This document shows positions 1 through 6,706 of a stretch of 16,792 bases of DNA, in pieces (position 1 is the stretch's first letter; each line of letters opens with the position of its first letter). Position numbers and translations under genes: made by a program. Source of the DNA: an uncultured Kineosporia sp. (lineage in GTDB: Bacteria > Actinomycetota > Actinomycetes > Actinomycetales > Kineosporiaceae). Location: positions 1-16,792 of the forward strand of contig CALMAR010000230.1 in the NCBI GenBank assembly GCA_937859855.1, read 5' to 3'. The notes beneath the pieces were generated by a model. The model made no database searches. It was not told the DNA's origin and saw only the letters and a program-made list of their open reading frames with translations.

Positions 1-1
1 C

Positions 2-880
2 GACGCCCTGCTCCCCGCCCCGCCCGCGAACCCGCAACCCCGCACCGCCACCGACATGATCGGCATGCTGCGGCGGCACTACCTGCCCGACCCGAGGTCG
101 CTGTCCGGGATTTTCGCGCCTGAGATCCAGGCGCCGGACAGTAACCGGCGCGCTGACCTGATCTGGGTGCCGACGACCATCGCGTCCGGCGGCGGCCTGA
201 TCGGGCACGAAGTCAAGGTGTCCCGCGCGGACGTCCTGGTGGAGCTCGCTGACCCGGCGAAGGCGGATCCGTGGGCGCAGTACTGCACGGCGTGGTGGCT
301 GGTGGTCGCGCATCCGTCGCTGGTTGACGGGCTGGCTGTCCCGGATGCGTGGGGTGTGATGGCGCCACCTTCGGGGCGGCGGACGAAGGCGATGACGGTC
401 GTGAAGCCCGCGCCGACACTGCATCCGGTGGAGCAGGCGCCCGCGTACCGGCGGATCGCGAAGTGGCTGATGATCGGCAAGGCCAACGAGGTCGGCCGGC
501 TGGAGCAGCGGCTCGCTGAGGAGACACGGCGAGCTGACGCGTACCAGCGGCAGGCCAGTGAGGCGTTCCTGACCGGGCAACGTGACAGCCCGGAAGTGAA
601 ACGGCTCGCCGGCATCCGTGACGCGGTTCGCGCGGAGCAGGAAGCGCGGGGGCTGCCCTCATGGACGCACCTGTCCGACTCGCAGATCGTGACCGCGCTG
701 GTCGACGTGCTCGCGGTGGAGACAGCGGCCAGCGACGCGGCCCGTCGTCTTGCGGACTGCCTGCGCGCCCTCGATGACATCACCGGCGAAGGGTCGTTCA
801 CCCGGCTCCGGGAGCACATCAGCGGCCTTCACGACGCCACGCAGGCAACCCCTGCCGGCCCGCGATTCCCGGGCCGGTAG
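2..880 (+). CDS. MmcB-like / PD-(D/E)XK-type nuclease-fold protein, 5' end outside window
   Basis: The reading frame is open to the left edge, and the first Met (codon at 56) has no Shine-Dalgarno sequence, so the true start probably lies outside the window. Counting from that Met, Asp34 (RADLIWVP) followed by Glu52-x-Lys54 (GHEVKVSRADVL) matches the D...ExK core of PD-(D/E)XK nucleases. The following stretch, with a conserved Lys and then YCTAWWLVVAHPSLV, resembles the MmcB-like family (PF06319), linked to DNA repair in Caulobacter. Residues about 145-200 are charged and probably helical or coiled coil. By inference it is a DNA-processing accessory protein of a mobile element. The nuclease fold is a pattern match and activity is not implied. 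Confidence 0.62.
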   Translation, partial: DALLPAPPANPQPRTATDMIGMLRRHYLPDPRSLSGIFAPEIQAPDSNRRADLIWVPTTIASGGGLIGHEVKVSRADVLVELADPAKADPWAQYCTAWWLVVAHPSLVDGLAVPDAWGVMAPPSGRRTKAMTVVKPAPTLHPVEQAPAYRRIAKWLMIGKANEVGRLEQRLAEETRRADAYQRQASEAFLTGQRDSPEVKRLAGIRDAVRAEQEARGLPSWTHLSDSQIVTALVDVLAVETAASDAARRLADCLRALDDITGEGSFTRLREHISGLHDATQATPAGPRFPGR

Positions 881-887
881 CCGGGTC

Positions 888-1208
888 ATGGGCGCGTGGG
901 GGTGGATGGTCTACCACTGGGACCGGTGGCACGCGGCGGCCGATCACATCGCGCACGTGGACGCGGTTGATGCGGCGTTGCGGGCGGCGTACGCGGAGCG
1001 GGATGAGGCGCGGGAGTTCCAGGCGCGGGCTGAGGCTGAGGCGGTGGTGTTGCGGGCGTTCATCAACCGGGAGGCGGTGCCGGGGGTGGGTTACCGGCTG
1101 GCGGCGTTCCGGGTGGAGGCCGCCGCCTACGCAGGCCAGCAGGAGAAGGCTGGCCGGAAACGGATCCCGGGGTTACTGGCTTCTAAGGGTCGTACCACGC
1201 TAGACTAA
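888..1208 (+). CDS. Hypothetical helical protein, 106 aa
   Basis: The family is not recognised. The chosen ATG lies 7 nt after the stop of the upstream gene. The frame is open further upstream, but that extension overlaps the previous gene and has shadow-type composition (Ser/Pro/Arg-rich). Residues about 18-60 are dominated by Ala, Glu and Arg (for example AERDEAREFQARAEAEAV), predicting a long amphipathic helix or coiled coil. The C-terminus is basic. The start is uncertain: a second in-frame ATG at 906 is possible, and neither has a convincing ribosome binding site. It probably shares the transcript of the preceding gene. Confidence 0.5.
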   Translation: MGAWGWMVYHWDRWHAAADHIAHVDAVDAALRAAYAERDEAREFQARAEAEAVVLRAFINREAVPGVGYRLAAFRVEAAAYAGQQEKAGRKRIPGLLASKGRTTLD

Positions 1209-1214
1209 CGTCTA
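1201..1214 (+). promoter_or_regulatory. Inverted repeat over a putative -10 element upstream of the small-gene operon
   Basis: TAGAC, a 4-nt spacer and GTCTA form a short dyad covering the stop of the 888-1208 gene. TAGACT (1201-1206) is a good actinobacterial -10 hexamer. It would place the transcript start near 1213, leaving a leader of about 29 nt that contains the AGGAG at 1230-1234 before GTG 1242. No convincing -35 is visible at the usual distance. This is a likely promoter/operator for the coupled operon that follows, but the evidence is only positional. Confidence 0.35.
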
Positions 1215-1241
1215 TCGCTGGACGACCGTAGGAGACCTGCA

Positions 1242-1694
1242 GTGACCCGACGCACCATCCCCGTTCAAGCCACCCTGACCTGGCCCACCGGCGGGATGCG
1301 GACCGGCCGGTACGCTCTGATCAAGGTCACCGACCCCGAATCGAACCTGACCATCGTCGAGTTCGAGTTCGAGCTTGAGCCCGAGGCGCTGGCCGAGTTC
1401 CTGTCCTCGCTCCGCACCATGCGCACCATCCCGGCCACCGTCCTGGACCCCGCCGACCACGCCCACCTCGGGGAGCGGCGCATCCAGGAGGTCATCACCA
1501 CCGAGGACGGCTACACCCACTCCCCGGGATACACGCTGGAGTCGGCGGCCGAGGACGAGGCGCACGCCGCCGCGCTCCGCGCGACCGGACGGTGGACCCG
1601 CGTCTGGTGGGACCACAACTCCCGCAAGGGCGGTTGGCGGCTGCTCGGCGTCCGCTACGAGCCTCTCCCTGAAGGCGAGGCGAGCCCGTCGTGA
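1242..1694 (+). CDS. Hypothetical protein, 150 aa, first gene of coupled operon
   Basis: The GTG start is set by a clear AGGAG (1230-1234) seven nt upstream. This is the only strong Shine-Dalgarno sequence at the head of the ten-gene overlapping run, which suggests it is the translational entry point. The family is not recognised. The N-terminal half looks like beta strands (TLTWPTGG, YALIKVTD) followed by an acidic segment (VEFEFELEPEALAEFL). The C-terminal part is rich in Trp and Arg (RWTRVWWDHNSRKGGWRLLGV). No signal peptide, TM segment or Cys cluster is seen. The gene overlaps the next by GTGA. Confidence 0.72.
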   Translation: MTRRTIPVQATLTWPTGGMRTGRYALIKVTDPESNLTIVEFEFELEPEALAEFLSSLRTMRTIPATVLDPADHAHLGERRIQEVITTEDGYTHSPGYTLESAAEDEAHAAALRATGRWTRVWWDHNSRKGGWRLLGVRYEPLPEGEASPS

Positions 1695-1882
1695 CCGCCA
1701 TGAAGCCACGCACCAGTAAGCGCGACCGCGCCATGCTCGCCTCCGACTTCGCCGACATGCTGGAACGGTACGGGTACGACCTCGGCACCGGCGTCGGCAA
1801 CGTCACCGACCTCGACATCCTCCCGGCGCTCCCTGCGTTCTTGGACGCGGTCGCCGCTCACGCTGAGGCGAACCAGTCGTGA
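1691..1882 (+). CDS. Small hypothetical protein, 63 aa
   Basis: The GTG start overlaps the preceding stop by 4 nt (GTGA), implying translational coupling; an in-frame ATG at 1700 is the alternative start. The N-terminus is basic (KPRTSKRDRAM) and is followed by an acidic, probably helical body containing FADMLERYGYDLG and LPALPAFLDAVAAHAE. The family is not recognised and there are no Cys clusters or TM segments. The case for a real gene rests on tight packing on both sides, high-GC codon use and the overlap pattern shared with its neighbours. Confidence 0.68.
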   Translation: MTAMKPRTSKRDRAMLASDFADMLERYGYDLGTGVGNVTDLDILPALPAFLDAVAAHAEANQS

Positions 1883-2214
1883 CCGGGCTGCCGTCGATGC
1901 CGGACGGGTACACGTTCACCTACTACGTCCCCGCCGAGGCTTGGTACGCGGACACTCTCGGCCGGATCCGCGATGACGAAGTGTGCGTCTCGGCGGCGGC
2001 GGAGACGGGCGGGGTGGCGTGGGAGTTCGCCTTCAAGATGGCCGAGCACGGCCTCCGCATCGAGATGTTCAACGACGCGTTCTCCTGCTTCGCGCACGTC
2101 CCGGAACTATTCACAGCGCTCGCCGACGAGCAGCCCACCACACTCGCCGACGTCCGGGCGATCCTTGACCGGCTCGGCGCCACCGACAGCACACCCCGGG
2201 TGAAGCCATCATGA
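1879..2214 (+). CDS. Hypothetical protein, 111 aa
   Basis: Starts at GTG in a GTGA overlap with the preceding gene and ends in an ATGA overlap with the next. The sequence reads as a small alpha/beta protein: aromatic-rich N-terminus (GYTFTYYVPAEAWYADTLG), a middle containing VAWEFAFKMAEHGLRIEMF, and a helical C-terminus (TTLADVRAILDRLGA). The family is not recognised. Small proteins of this kind are common in actinophage and AICE accessory regions, but no function can be inferred. Confidence 0.7.
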   Translation: MTGLPSMPDGYTFTYYVPAEAWYADTLGRIRDDEVCVSAAAETGGVAWEFAFKMAEHGLRIEMFNDAFSCFAHVPELFTALADEQPTTLADVRAILDRLGATDSTPRVKPS

Positions 2215-2579
2215 AGATCAGCCGTGGCCCCGACAGCACCGTGATCTGGGACTCCCAAGACCGCCGCATCATCCTCTCCGACGCCGAGATCGCCGAGCTG
2301 GGCCGGAGGCTGCATCGGCCCGAGCGGGAGAACGTCAACCAGGTCACAGGCCCCTACGGCACCCAATGGGAGTGCGAGGCCGGTCAACGCGACGAGCCGA
2401 TCGGCTGCGAGCGGCACCGGGACCACCACTGGTGCACCACCTGCCAGGGCTACTACGGCGTCCCCCACGACGGCATCCACTCCGGTGACAGTGCCCATCC
2501 GTGGGGCAACCTGTTCGGCCGGAATCAGTGCGCCTGCCGCCCATGCAAGATCGCGACAGGCCGGGAGCCGAAGCCGTGA
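2211..2579 (+). CDS. Cys/His-rich hypothetical protein, 122 aa (possible zinc-binding)
   Basis: ATG in an ATGA overlap. The first ~45 residues look like a small folded domain (TVIWDSQDRRIILSDAEIAEL). The C-terminal half is rich in Cys and His: C55, C66, H-H-W-C75-T-T-C78, then C107-A-C109-R-P-C112, with several His between. This spacing suggests one or two zinc-binding knuckles, but it does not match a family I can name. It sits between two unknown genes and the ASCH-like gene in the coupled operon. The zinc-binding role is inferred from Cys spacing only. Confidence 0.7.
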   Translation: MKISRGPDSTVIWDSQDRRIILSDAEIAELGRRLHRPERENVNQVTGPYGTQWECEAGQRDEPIGCERHRDHHWCTTCQGYYGVPHDGIHSGDSAHPWGNLFGRNQCACRPCKIATGREPKP

Positions 2580-3034
2580 CCGGGCTGGACCGGTCGGCGG
2601 CGGTGGTGTCGATCCACGCCATCTACACCGCGCAGATCATCACCGGGAAGAAACGCGCCGAGTTCACCCGCCTCCTCCCCGGCGGCATCGGCGGCGTCAC
2701 CACCGTGTCGACGATGCTCGTGAACCGCTGCCAGTGCCCGCCCGAGGACCGCGGGATCGTCGCGGTCTGCCAGATCACCGCCGTCGTGTACGCGCAGCCG
2801 TGGCGGCACCTGCAGCAGTGCGACTTCCCCGGCGTCAGCCCATCCGAGCTGGTCCAGTACGCGCGGGGCGAGCGGAACTGGATCTACCGGCTCGACCTCG
2901 GCGATGTCGAGGTGCTGCCCGCCGTCGTCCCCATCACCGCATTCGGCTGGACGGCCAGCCCGCAGCGGTGGCGATATGCGCCCGAAAACTGGCGCGACAT
3001 CATCGATTCCATCCCCGAGAGCGAGCAGCCATGA
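2576..3034 (+). CDS. ASCH/PUA-like domain protein, 152 aa
   Basis: The GTG start is set by a GTGA overlap. An in-frame ATG further upstream (2501) would bury 75 nt in the preceding gene. The N-terminus HAIYTAQIITGKKRAEFTR resembles the ASCH motif GxKxxExR, except that Arg lies three rather than two residues after Glu. It is followed by strand-like segments (GIVAVCQITAVV, WIYRLDLGDVEVLPAVVPI) typical of this PUA-related beta-barrel fold. ASCH proteins are thought to bind RNA or modified nucleotides, and phages often carry them. The substrate is unknown. The fold assignment is moderately confident; a stand-alone PUA/EVE relative is the alternative. Confidence 0.66.
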   Translation: MTGLDRSAAVVSIHAIYTAQIITGKKRAEFTRLLPGGIGGVTTVSTMLVNRCQCPPEDRGIVAVCQITAVVYAQPWRHLQQCDFPGVSPSELVQYARGERNWIYRLDLGDVEVLPAVVPITAFGWTASPQRWRYAPENWRDIIDSIPESEQP

Positions 3035-3600
3035 GCACAGTTCAGACCCGAGTGGACTTCTACCGCCCCCTGCACGTCACGGTCACCCAGACCTACGTCG
3101 TGTGGGTGAGAGCCGAGGAGGACGAGTCGCAGGAGGACATCACCCGCCAGTACCAAGAGGACTCCAGCGGTCTTCTCGACGGCGAAACCCCGAACGATGG
3201 GTGGATGGATGTCCGGTCCCCGGACCTCTGGGAGGCATACGGCGAGCGGGAGCGCCTCGGCCCGTTGCAGGCGTGCCCCGAGTGCGGGGCGATCGAGGAC
3301 CGGCCGGGCAGCCTGAAGTGGGCCCGCCATGATGGCTCCTGCCCGGATCACGTCCACATGGCTGACGTGACCGTCGTCTACGACAGCGAGGCCGACCGGA
3401 ACCGGATCGGCTGGATGACGCGCTGCAGTTGCCGGGTACCCGGCTTCGAAGCGCCGTTCATGTCCGTGGTCGTCGGGAGGAAGGGCGACGCCACGGTCTA
3501 CCCAGCGAAGGACGACGCGGCGGCGGCCCTGCGCGAGCACGTCGCGGGTCGGCCGCACTTCAAGAACATGCCCCTCGGGATTACCGGGAGTCCAGAGTGA
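3031..3600 (+). CDS. Hypothetical protein with Cys pairs, 189 aa
   Basis: ATG in an ATGA overlap with the ASCH-like gene; the open frame upstream of it is only the shadow of that gene. Features are an N-terminal strand-rich part (LHVTVTQTYVVWVRAEEDES), an acidic middle, a C82-P-E-C85-G pair with C104, then C132-S-C134. These could form a zinc ribbon. The C-terminus (DDAAAALREHVAGRPHF) is probably helical. The family is not recognised. Its neighbours are all small phage-type genes. The zinc site is inferred. Confidence 0.7.
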   Translation: MSTVQTRVDFYRPLHVTVTQTYVVWVRAEEDESQEDITRQYQEDSSGLLDGETPNDGWMDVRSPDLWEAYGERERLGPLQACPECGAIEDRPGSLKWARHDGSCPDHVHMADVTVVYDSEADRNRIGWMTRCSCRVPGFEAPFMSVVVGRKGDATVYPAKDDAAAALREHVAGRPHFKNMPLGITGSPE

Positions 3601-4097
3601 GCCGTTACGCGGAGAGCACGTCAGTCAGCAGTGAGGCCAGCCGCGCCGAGATCGAGCGCACCCTCTCCCGGTACGGTGCGACCGGGTTCATGTACGGGTG
3701 GGACGCAGACCGCGCCATCCTCGGGTTCATCGCGCAAGGCCGGCAGGTGAAGTTCGTACTGCCTCTCCCTGACCGGAACGACCGCCGGTTCACGCACACC
3801 CCGGCGCGGAATCAGCGACGCGACGCTGCCGGGCAGGCGAAGGAGTACGACCAGGCCGTCCGCCAATCGTGGCGGGCGCTCGCCCTCGTCATAAAAGCCA
3901 AACTGGAGGCCGTCGCCGCAGGGATCGTCGAGTTCGACGCCGAGTTCCTCGCGCACCTCGTGCTGCCGGGCGGGGCAACTGTTTTCGAGTCCGTCGGGCC
4001 CCGTGTCGCAGCGGCGATCGAGACCGGCCAGGTGCCGGACCTGCTGCCCCGCGCGATCACCGGAGGCACTGACACCGACGCAAGGATGACGCCATGA
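3597..4097 (+). CDS. Conserved actinophage-type hypothetical protein, 166 aa
   Basis: GTG in a GTGA overlap. The sequence (SRAEIERTLSRYGATGFMYG, VKFVLPLPDRND, QSWRALALVIKAKLEAVAAG, EFLAHLVLPGG) strongly resembles a family seen in many actinobacterial phages and mobile elements, normally annotated only as hypothetical. The order is an N-terminal helix, a two-strand segment ending in LPLPDR, a central basic helix (QAVRQSWRALALVIKAKLEAV) and a C-terminal tail. Length fits what I recall of the family. Function is unknown. Its presence marks the block as phage- or element-derived. Confidence 0.78.
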   Translation: MSRYAESTSVSSEASRAEIERTLSRYGATGFMYGWDADRAILGFIAQGRQVKFVLPLPDRNDRRFTHTPARNQRRDAAGQAKEYDQAVRQSWRALALVIKAKLEAVAAGIVEFDAEFLAHLVLPGGATVFESVGPRVAAAIETGQVPDLLPRAITGGTDTDARMTP

Positions 4098-4411
4098 GGG
4101 ATCTGTACTTCAACCGGGCAGGCCAACCTGTGGACCAGGCGACACCGGAGATGTGGTCTGAGGAAGCGCGCCGCGTGGACCTCACCGAGGTCGGCGACTA
4201 CCGGATCAGCACCGTGCACCTCGTCGTCAACCACCAGTTCGGCGACGGGCCGCCCTTGCTCTTCGAGACGATGGTGTTCTGTGGTGAGTCGATGCAGGAC
4301 CAGTTCGCGGCCCGGTACTCAACCGAGGCGCAGGCACAGGAAGGCCACGACAACATCGTCGGCATGATCCGCGTCCTTGACGAGGCGGCCCCGCCGGACG
4401 GCGAGCATTGA
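4094..4411 (+). CDS. Conserved phage-type hypothetical protein, 105 aa
   Basis: ATG in an ATGA overlap. The central motif STVHLVVNHQFGDGPPLLFE, followed by TMVFCGES and then RYSTEAQAQEGHDNIVG, is the pattern of a small protein family common in actinophages (STVWLG-DH...PPLIFETMVF...YST...A..GH). It is usually found beside the family encoded by the preceding gene. The fold is probably alpha/beta and the role is unknown. A TTGA overlap leads into the next gene. Confidence 0.77.
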   Translation: MRDLYFNRAGQPVDQATPEMWSEEARRVDLTEVGDYRISTVHLVVNHQFGDGPPLLFETMVFCGESMQDQFAARYSTEAQAQEGHDNIVGMIRVLDEAAPPDGEH

Positions 4412-4755
4412 CTCGGGTCCAGGTGCTCGGGGAGCCGATCGACGGCGGCTTCCGTGTCTGTGAAACCGAGCGGTACTACGTCGACGTCCTGACAATGATG
4501 TTCGGGAACCTGAGGATCGTCACCACACCGAAGGCCTCACCGCTCACCTACGAACGCGGCTGGTGCTACCACGACCCGATCGGCACAGTCGTCCTGACAG
4601 CGCTGTCGTTCGACCCCGACGCGGGCGAGGAACCCGCCGGATGGGTGAAAGAGACTGGCACGAACCGGCGCCCGTGTGCCTCCTACCTGACCGGGCCGCG
4701 CCAGCACGAGAAGTACGTCGCCGAGTGCCCCGACTGCGGAAGGGATGAACGGTGA
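4408..4755 (+). CDS. Conserved phage-type hypothetical protein, 115 aa, TTG start
   Basis: TTG is the start in a TTGA overlap. It is chosen because the family begins with the motif VQVLGEPIDGGFRVCETERY immediately after the initiator. The later motifs YYVDVLTMMFGNLRIVTTPK and LTYERGWCY resemble a family recurrent in actinobacterial phages next to the two preceding families. The C-terminus carries a possible Cys knuckle (C-P-D-C-G) close to the end. Function is unknown. A rare start codon inside a coupled operon suggests that expression depends on re-initiation. Confidence 0.74.
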   Translation: MTRVQVLGEPIDGGFRVCETERYYVDVLTMMFGNLRIVTTPKASPLTYERGWCYHDPIGTVVLTALSFDPDAGEEPAGWVKETGTNRRPCASYLTGPRQHEKYVAECPDCGRDER

Positions 4756-4916
4756 TCCCCCTGTTCCTGCCGCTGCCGATGCCCCGGCACATGCGGCACG
4801 GCGAGCGGCGCACGAAGAGTTGGCCGTTCGCGGTCCACTGGATGACTGCGGCCCGCCGCCGGGTCGGCCTGGTGATCCGGTTCGGGGACCACGGCTACCT
4901 GATCACCACCCGCTGA
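4752..4916 (+). CDS. Small basic hypothetical protein, 54 aa
   Basis: GTG in a GTGA overlap with the preceding gene; the frame then runs 54 codons to TGA. The product is basic (HMRHGERRTKSW, TAARRRVG) and ends with a strand-like segment (GLVIRFGDHGYLITTR). No family is recognised. The overlap continues the pattern of nine consecutive 4-nt junctions, which supports this frame over the alternative Pro/Arg-rich frame covering the same bases. Confidence 0.6.
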   Translation: MIPLFLPLPMPRHMRHGERRTKSWPFAVHWMTAARRRVGLVIRFGDHGYLITTR

Positions 4917-4926
4917 AGGAAACCTG

Positions 4927-5097
4927 ATGCTGACTGCTGGCTGGATCCTGAACACCATCTTCGTGTGCGTGGGGATCGGGACAACCGTGCGGGCGGCGTT
5001 CCGCTGGCTCGATCGCCTGGCCGAGCGATCAGCCGCGCCGCATGCACCTGACATCGAAGGCGCCGCGTCCATCCGTGATGAACAATGGATGGGCTGA
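4927..5097 (+). CDS. Small membrane protein, 56 aa
   Basis: The ATG is preceded by AAGGA (4917-4920 region) at good spacing, independent of overlap coupling. Residues about 3-25 (TAGWILNTIFVCVGIGTTVRA) form one hydrophobic segment, followed by a basic and then acidic tail (RWLDRLAERS, IRDEQWMG). The predicted product is a single-pass membrane protein of unknown role. It begins 10 nt after the coupled run and may belong to the same transcript. Confidence 0.55.
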   Translation: MLTAGWILNTIFVCVGIGTTVRAAFRWLDRLAERSAAPHAPDIEGAASIRDEQWMG

Positions 5098-5106
5098 CCG
5101 GCGGCC

Positions 5107-5121
5107 TACCCTGGCCCGGTG
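5107..5121 (+). promoter_or_regulatory. Putative leaderless promoter (-10 TACCCT) of the 5119 gene
   Basis: TACCCT (5107-5112) is followed by exactly 6 nt and then GTG 5119, so transcription would begin on the start codon. No Shine-Dalgarno sequence precedes this GTG. The geometry is identical to that seen at 9474-9486. There is no recognisable -35, which lowers confidence. Confidence 0.4.
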
Positions 5122-5361
5122 GCCACGATCATCCGGCAGCCCGGCACCAACCTCCTGGCCGTCATCGACGGCGGCCGGGTTCAGTTGCGCGACGCAACCC
5201 CCGAGCAGGTCGGGAATTGGATGGCCGGGCGGGCCGCGGACCAGGCGCGGACCCACGGCACCGAGCTAGCCCGCGCGGTGCTAGCCGACGGGTCGAAAGA
5301 TAGCGAGGACCGCGCGGGCCAGCTATGGGCGGAAGCACGGCGAGCAAGAGGGCCCCGGTAG
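5119..5361 (+). CDS. Hypothetical protein, 80 aa, probably leaderless
   Basis: The GTG start lacks a ribosome binding site and has a -10-like hexamer just upstream, suggesting a leaderless mRNA. The N-terminus MATIIRQPGTNLLAVIDGGR looks like a beta hairpin. The remainder is probably helical (TPEQVGNWMAGRAADQARTH, DRAGQLWAEARRARG). The family is not recognised. It is the last + gene before a convergent junction with the CpaB-like gene, only 19 nt away. Confidence 0.6.
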   Translation: MATIIRQPGTNLLAVIDGGRVQLRDATPEQVGNWMAGRAADQARTHGTELARAVLADGSKDSEDRAGQLWAEARRARGPR

Positions 5362-5380
5362 CCGAACGACAGGATGGCGG

Positions 5381-6052
5381 TCAGGCGGGGGACGGTGTTG
5401 CTAGCGCGGCCGGGCCGAGCGCCAGCACGATCACATCGCCCTCCGCCTGCGCGGTCAGAATTTTCTGCGCGACGTCCTTGCTGGCGTCCAGCTGCAGGCT
5501 CACTGCACCGTTACTGCCTCCGCCGCCGGTGATGACGCTGGCGACTCTCACCGGGGACGCCACGATCCGCGCGTCCGGCGCCTTCGGGGTCCCCGGCTGG
5601 CCGGCTTGGCTGGACGGGTCGGGTCGCAGCCAGACCGCCACCTGATCACCCGCCTTGATCGTCGGGTTGTCCGTCTTGACCACGACGCCGTACCCGGCGG
5701 CCAGGTTCGCGTGCCCAGCCCCGGCCGGGGCGCTGAATAAGGCTGTCCGCAGGATCGTCCCGGCGGGGATCGGCCCGGTGGACGCCTGGCCCATCTGGCC
5801 GTCTGAAGGCTGCTCCGGTATCGCACCGGCCGCGGTCGCTTTGGTCGCGGTCACGGTGGTCACACAGGCGCAACTGAACACGCCCCGCAGGGTGGTCCCG
5901 GCTGGGATGTCTTTCCGGACCGTCAGCACCGTCACCCCAGCGACGTCGGCCTGCGCCTTCTGGTTGACGCCGAGCACGTACAAGCCGATCAAGCCGGCGC
6001 CGATCGCGGCGATCAGGATAGAGGTGATCAGCAGAAGAGTCCGGCGCCCCAT
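5381..6052 (-). CDS. CpaB/RcpC-like SAF-domain membrane protein, 223 aa
   Basis: The start MGRRTLLLITSILIAAIG gives a basic N-terminus and one TM helix (about 5-28). The SAF region follows: VTVLTVRKDIPAGTTLRGVF (41-60), then PIPAGTILRTALFSAPAG (95-112) and the strand pattern YGVVVKTDNPTIKAGDQVAVWL typical of CpaB/RcpC proteins of Flp-type pilus loci. The C-terminal part (ARIVASPVRVASVI...VSLQLDASKDVAQKI) fits the same family. Other members act at the cell envelope in Flp/Tad pilus assembly. No other tad gene is present, so the role here is unclear. The frame extends upstream to 6322 but would overlap the terminator and the neighbouring gene. A CATACT hexamer 8 nt before ATG suggests a leaderless start. 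Confidence 0.82.
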   Translation of the reverse strand: MGRRTLLLITSILIAAIGAGLIGLYVLGVNQKAQADVAGVTVLTVRKDIPAGTTLRGVFSCACVTTVTATKATAAGAIPEQPSDGQMGQASTGPIPAGTILRTALFSAPAGAGHANLAAGYGVVVKTDNPTIKAGDQVAVWLRPDPSSQAGQPGTPKAPDARIVASPVRVASVITGGGGSNGAVSLQLDASKDVAQKILTAQAEGDVIVLALGPAALATPSPA

Positions 6053-6086
6053 GTCCGTTGAGTATGGCCCGTTCCGGCCGGGACAC

Positions 6087-6125
6087 AGAACGGCTCCGCC
6101 CGGGCTTTCCAGGCGGAGCCGTTCT
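6087..6125 (-). terminator. Strong hairpin terminator after the secreted-protein gene
   Basis: A perfect 14-bp inverted repeat, AGAACGGCTCCGCC (6087-6100) and GGCGGAGCCGTTCT (6112-6125), is separated by an 11-nt loop. It starts 13 nt beyond the stop of the secreted-protein gene on the minus strand and lies upstream of the CpaB-like start. It lacks a T-tract, as is usual for actinobacterial terminators. It separates the two minus-strand genes into independent transcripts. Confidence 0.85.
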
Positions 6126-6137
6126 ACCGGGGACTGG

Positions 6138-6581
6138 TCAGCCGGCGATGACCTTCGCCGTGTCGCCGTAGTCGTCGCACGTGGTGCCGCCAGCTCCCAT
6201 CGGATCGACGCTGATGTAATGGCCGCGCGCACCGACACCCATCTTGTAGTAGTACGTTCCGCCGCTGGTGTGGTCCAAGGTGGTGTTGTAGTAGAGGGGA
6301 GATGTGCCGATGACCCAATCACCGTTGCGGTCGTACAACACCCACTTGACGGCCTTGATGCCGAACGGCGCGCTCATCCAGAAGTAGTTGACGTCGCCTT
6401 CGGTGACGGCGGGCGGGCTGCTGAGGTTGCTCCAGACGGCAGTCACAGTGATTGTGCGGGTTGAGCTGATCCGGCAGGTGTCGCCGGTGGTGGCGGCCTG
6501 AGCGCCGGTCGCGCCAACGACGGCTGCCAGGGCGGCGACGACGGGCACCGCCAGCATTCCGAGCTTCGATCTGATCTTCAT
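6138..6581 (-). CDS. Small secreted protein with Sec signal peptide, 147 aa
   Basis: The ATG is chosen because GGGAGGA stands six nt upstream on the minus strand and because a textbook signal peptide follows: basic MKIRSKLG, hydrophobic core MLAVPVVAALAAVVG, and cleavage site ATGAQA before ATTGDTC. The mature part is about 118 residues, with two Cys (near its N-terminus, and in GGTTCDDYGD near the C-terminus) that could form a disulfide. It is rich in Tyr, Thr and Gly (TSGGTYYYKMGVGARGHYIS), suggesting a beta-sandwich. No catalytic motif or family is recognised. A strong terminator follows. It is divergent from the Cro/C1 regulator at 6707, which may control it. Confidence 0.82.
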   Translation of the reverse strand: MKIRSKLGMLAVPVVAALAAVVGATGAQAATTGDTCRISSTRTITVTAVWSNLSSPPAVTEGDVNYFWMSAPFGIKAVKWVLYDRNGDWVIGTSPLYYNTTLDHTSGGTYYYKMGVGARGHYISVDPMGAGGTTCDDYGDTAKVIAG

Positions 6582-6598
6582 CCGGTCCTCCCAGCTAT

Positions 6599-6613
6599 GT
6601 GCGAATCTCGCAC
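6599..6613. promoter_or_regulatory. Inverted repeat GTGCGA-n3-TCGCAC in divergent intergenic region
   Basis: A perfect 6-3-6 dyad lies 18 nt upstream of the secreted-protein start and about 95 nt upstream of the divergent Cro/C1 regulator gene. A half site TCGCAC recurs at 6662-6667. The size and symmetry suit a dimeric HTH repressor. Assignment to the adjacent regulator is inference. Confidence 0.45.
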
Positions 6614-6706
6614 CTGATGTGAGGAATGTACCCCTTGAGGGTGAAGAAATCACCGGGCGTGTCGCACTGGGTGAACCGCAGCAGCGGCCCTGTCATCGTG
6701 TGCGGC

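Noticed and set aside
5655..6464. Long open frame of 269 codons on the + strand
   Set aside because: It runs antisense to both the CpaB-like gene and the signal-peptide gene and crosses the perfect terminator hairpin. The minus-strand products have clear family features and this one has none.
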